From the NCBI RefSeq assembly GCF_013285385.1, contig NZ_CP054212.1:3348001-3412000 (forward strand): 64,000 bases of DNA. The letters are read 5' to 3'. Both the position numbers and the translations under genes were made by a program. Positions within the stretch are counted from its first letter, which is position 1; every line of letters starts with the position of its first letter. A model generated the notes under the pieces. That model was not told the DNA's origin, did not search any database, and saw nothing but the letters and a program-made list of their open reading frames with translations. Shown here in pieces: positions 62,082 to 64,000 of the stretch. The DNA is from Paramixta manurensis (GTDB taxonomy: Bacteria; Pseudomonadota; Gammaproteobacteria; Enterobacterales; Enterobacteriaceae).

Positions 62082-63365
62082 TTATTGCGCGGTGTCTTCT
62101 TCCGCGTCCAGCACCACTTCTTCCGGACGTAATACGCTGATTAATTTAAAAATCAAACTCAGCGCCACACCCACTACCGTGGCTAATGCCATTCCTTTTA
62201 GCTCTGCGGCGCCAATATGCACCTTGGCGCCGCTGACGCCGACTATCAAGATGACTGAGGTCAGGATCAGGTTCTGCGCTTTGTTATAATCCACTTTCGA
62301 TTCAATCAATACCCGAATCCCCGAAGCGCCAATCACACCGTACAACAGTAACGATACGCCGCCCATTACCGGCACCGGAATCGCCTGGATCGCGGCCGCC
62401 AGCTTACCGACGCATGAGAGCAAAATCGCCAAAATCGCCGCCCCGCCAATCACCCATGTACTGTAAACGCGTGTAATTGCCATCACGCCGATATTTTCGC
62501 CATAGGTGGTATTTGGCGTAGAGCCAAACAAGCCGGAAATGATGGTTGAGAAACCGTTGGCAAACATCGAACGGTGTAAGCCCGGATCGCGAATCAAATC
62601 CCGCTTCACAATATTGGCGGTCACCACCAAATGCCCGACATGCTCCGCAATGACGACCAACGCCGCCGGTAAGACGGTGAAAATGGCGAACCATTCGAAG
62701 CGCGGCGTATAAAAGGTCGGCAACGCAAACCAAGGCGCATTGTAAACCGGCGTCCAATCCACCAGCCCCAGCGCAAATGATAATATGTAGCCAACCACTA
62801 CGCCGATCAGGATCGGGATGATGGCGAGGAAGCCGCGAAAAAGCACCGAGCCAAAGACCGTGGCGCCTAACGTCACCAGTGAAATCAGAATGGTTTTGTT
62901 ATCGACCGATGCGCCATCGGCAGGTAGCAGCCCGGCCATATTGGCCGCCACGCCAGCCAGTTCGAGACCAATGACCGCCACTATCGCGCCCATTGCCGCC
63001 GGAGGAAACATCACATCAATCCAGCCGGTTCCGGCCTTTTTAACAATAAAAGAGACCAGGCAGAACAACACGCCACACATAATGAAACCGCCCAGCGCCA
63101 GTTCATAACCCAACGGCAACAGCAGTAAGACCGGAGAAATAAAAGCGAAGCTGGAGCCGAGATAGGCCGGGATTTTACCTTTACAGATAAACAGATACAG
63201 CAGCGTACCAAACCCATTAAACAACAACACCGTCGCCGGGTTGATGTGAAACAAAATGGGTACCAGCACCGTTGAGCCAAACATAGCGAAAAGATGCTGA
63301 AGGCTTAACGGTATCGTTTGCAACAGCGGTGGACGTTCGTTAACGCCAATCGCGCGACGCGTCAT
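62082..63365 (-). CDS. uraA: Uracil:proton symporter UraA
   Basis: A 427-residue NCS2 transporter with 14 hydrophobic segments. AFISPVLLLLPLGYELALGG, GLELAGVAANMAGL, the substrate-site Glu in VVIAEHVGHL near 240, and FGSTPNTTYGENIGVMAITRVYS near 282 are as in E. coli UraA. It follows upp in one operon but an intrinsic terminator lies between them. Confidence 0.97.
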   Translation of the reverse strand: MTRRAIGVNERPPLLQTIPLSLQHLFAMFGSTVLVPILFHINPATVLLFNGFGTLLYLFICKGKIPAYLGSSFAFISPVLLLLPLGYELALGGFIMCGVLFCLVSFIVKKAGTGWIDVMFPPAAMGAIVAVIGLELAGVAANMAGLLPADGASVDNKTILISLVTLGATVFGSVLFRGFLAIIPILIGVVVGYILSFALGLVDWTPVYNAPWFALPTFYTPRFEWFAIFTVLPAALVVIAEHVGHLVVTANIVKRDLIRDPGLHRSMFANGFSTIISGLFGSTPNTTYGENIGVMAITRVYSTWVIGGAAILAILLSCVGKLAAAIQAIPVPVMGGVSLLLYGVIGASGIRVLIESKVDYNKAQNLILTSVILIVGVSGAKVHIGAAELKGMALATVVGVALSLIFKLISVLRPEEVVLDAEEDTAQ

Positions 63366-63394
63366 AATGATCCCCTTGAGATGGTTTTTTTATT

Positions 63395-63423
63395 AAAAAA
63401 AAGCCGACTCTATTGGTCGGCTT
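63395..63423 (-). terminator. Terminator/attenuator between upp and uraA
   Basis: AAGCCGAC and GTCGGCTT form a perfect 8-bp stem with a seven-base loop, followed on the minus strand by TTTTTT (63400-63395). It lies ten bases after the upp stop and before uraA, so it should lower uraA expression relative to upp. Confidence 0.85.
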
Positions 63424-63432
63424 AAAAGCAAA

Positions 63433-64000
63433 TTATTTGGTTCCGAAAATCTTATCGCCCGCGTCACCGAGGCCGGGAATAATGTACCCCTTCTCGTTTA
63501 AACCACGGTCAATAGAGGCGGTATACAGTTCAACATCCGGGTGTGCTTTCTCCAGCGCCGCGATCCCTTCCGGCGCCGCCACCAACACCAGCACTTTGAT
63601 ACTGGTACAACCGGCTTTCTTCAGCAGATCGATGGTAGCAATCATTGAACCGCCGGTTGCCAACATCGGGTCAACCACCAACGCCATGCGCTCTTCAATG
63701 TTTGATACCAGCTTCTGGAAATAAGGTACCGGCTCCAGCGTCTCTTCATCGCGGTAAACCCCGACCACGCTGATACGTGCGCTGGGCACATTTTCCAGTA
63801 CGCCTTCCATCATGCCGAGACCGGCACGCAAAATTGGCACCACGGTAATCTTTTTACCTTTGATCTGGCTGATTTCAACCGGGCCGTTCCAGCCTTCAAT
63901 GGTCACCTTCTCAGTTTCCAGGTCGGCCGTCGCCTCATAGGTCAACAAACTGCCCACTTCTGATGCCAATTCACGAAAACGCTTGGTGCTAATATCGTTC
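63433..64000 (-). CDS. upp: Uracil phosphoribosyltransferase (5' part outside window)
   Basis: Converts uracil and PRPP to UMP. 189 of 208 residues are seen; the frame is open to the window end (ISTKRFRELASEVGS precedes the first internal Met-like position), so about 19 N-terminal residues are missing. PRPP site LVVDPMLATGGSM, ILRAGLGMMEG and the uracil site GYIIPGLGDAGDKIFGTK at the end are intact. First gene of upp-uraA. Confidence 0.97.
   Translation of the reverse strand, partial: NDISTKRFRELASEVGSLLTYEATADLETEKVTIEGWNGPVEISQIKGKKITVVPILRAGLGMMEGVLENVPSARISVVGVYRDEETLEPVPYFQKLVSNIEERMALVVDPMLATGGSMIATIDLLKKAGCTSIKVLVLVAAPEGIAALEKAHPDVELYTASIDRGLNEKGYIIPGLGDAGDKIFGTK

Overview
The window is chromosomal DNA from a gamma-proteobacterium of the order Enterobacterales. 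The gene order hemF / maeB / talA-tktB / narQ-acrD / yffB-dapE-ypfN / tmcA / ypfJ / purC / bamC-dapA / gcvR-bcp / perM / bepA-yfgD / hda / uraA-upp is the Escherichia coli backbone, and nearly all backbone proteins are recognisable full-length orthologues. Accessory blocks sit between backbone genes. The eut operon found between hemF and maeB in E. coli is absent, and narGHJI-narK-narXL plus several sugar clusters are present. This suggests a non-Escherichia member of the order, possibly near Erwiniaceae or Pectobacteriaceae; I cannot name the genus. No rRNA, tRNA, CRISPR array, insertion sequence or phage gene was seen.

Layout. 1-2.7 kb: end of hemF (cut by the window) and maeB. 2.8-12.3 kb: a four-carbon polyol cluster (SorC/EryD-like regulator, DhaL, DhaK, remnant of a short-chain dehydrogenase, RbtT/DalT-type transporter, zinc dehydrogenase resembling erythritol/L-threitol dehydrogenase) facing an RpiB-type isomerase, talA and tktB. 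The expected product, erythrose 4-phosphate, is a substrate of the two neighbouring pentose-phosphate enzymes. 12.4-14.7 kb: ampH and a DUF1176 protein. 15.0-23.1 kb: a tightly coupled operon with DeoR regulator, LsrB/RhaS-like binding protein, double ATPase, two permeases, an AlsE-like epimerase, a ROK kinase and a PfkB kinase, for an unidentified rare sugar. 23.1-28.3 kb: nudK, then an APC permease divergent from two FAD oxidoreductases of unknown substrate.

28.4-39.7 kb: the anaerobic nitrate respiration locus narI-J-H-G, narK and narX-narL, with FNR and NarL/NarP sites. 39.7-43.8 kb: ansP, a small DUF1471 protein, a strongly shortened NarQ-like sensor without ATPase domain, and narP. 44-64 kb: mostly ordinary backbone from acrD to upp, with the 19-residue gene ypfM, an extra diguanylate cyclase between perM and bepA, and a hda gene whose best start is CTG.

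Most notable for follow-up: the truncated NarQ beside NarP, the polyol cluster with its SDR remnant, the rare-sugar operon with two kinases but no isomerase, and the permease/FAD-oxidoreductase locus.
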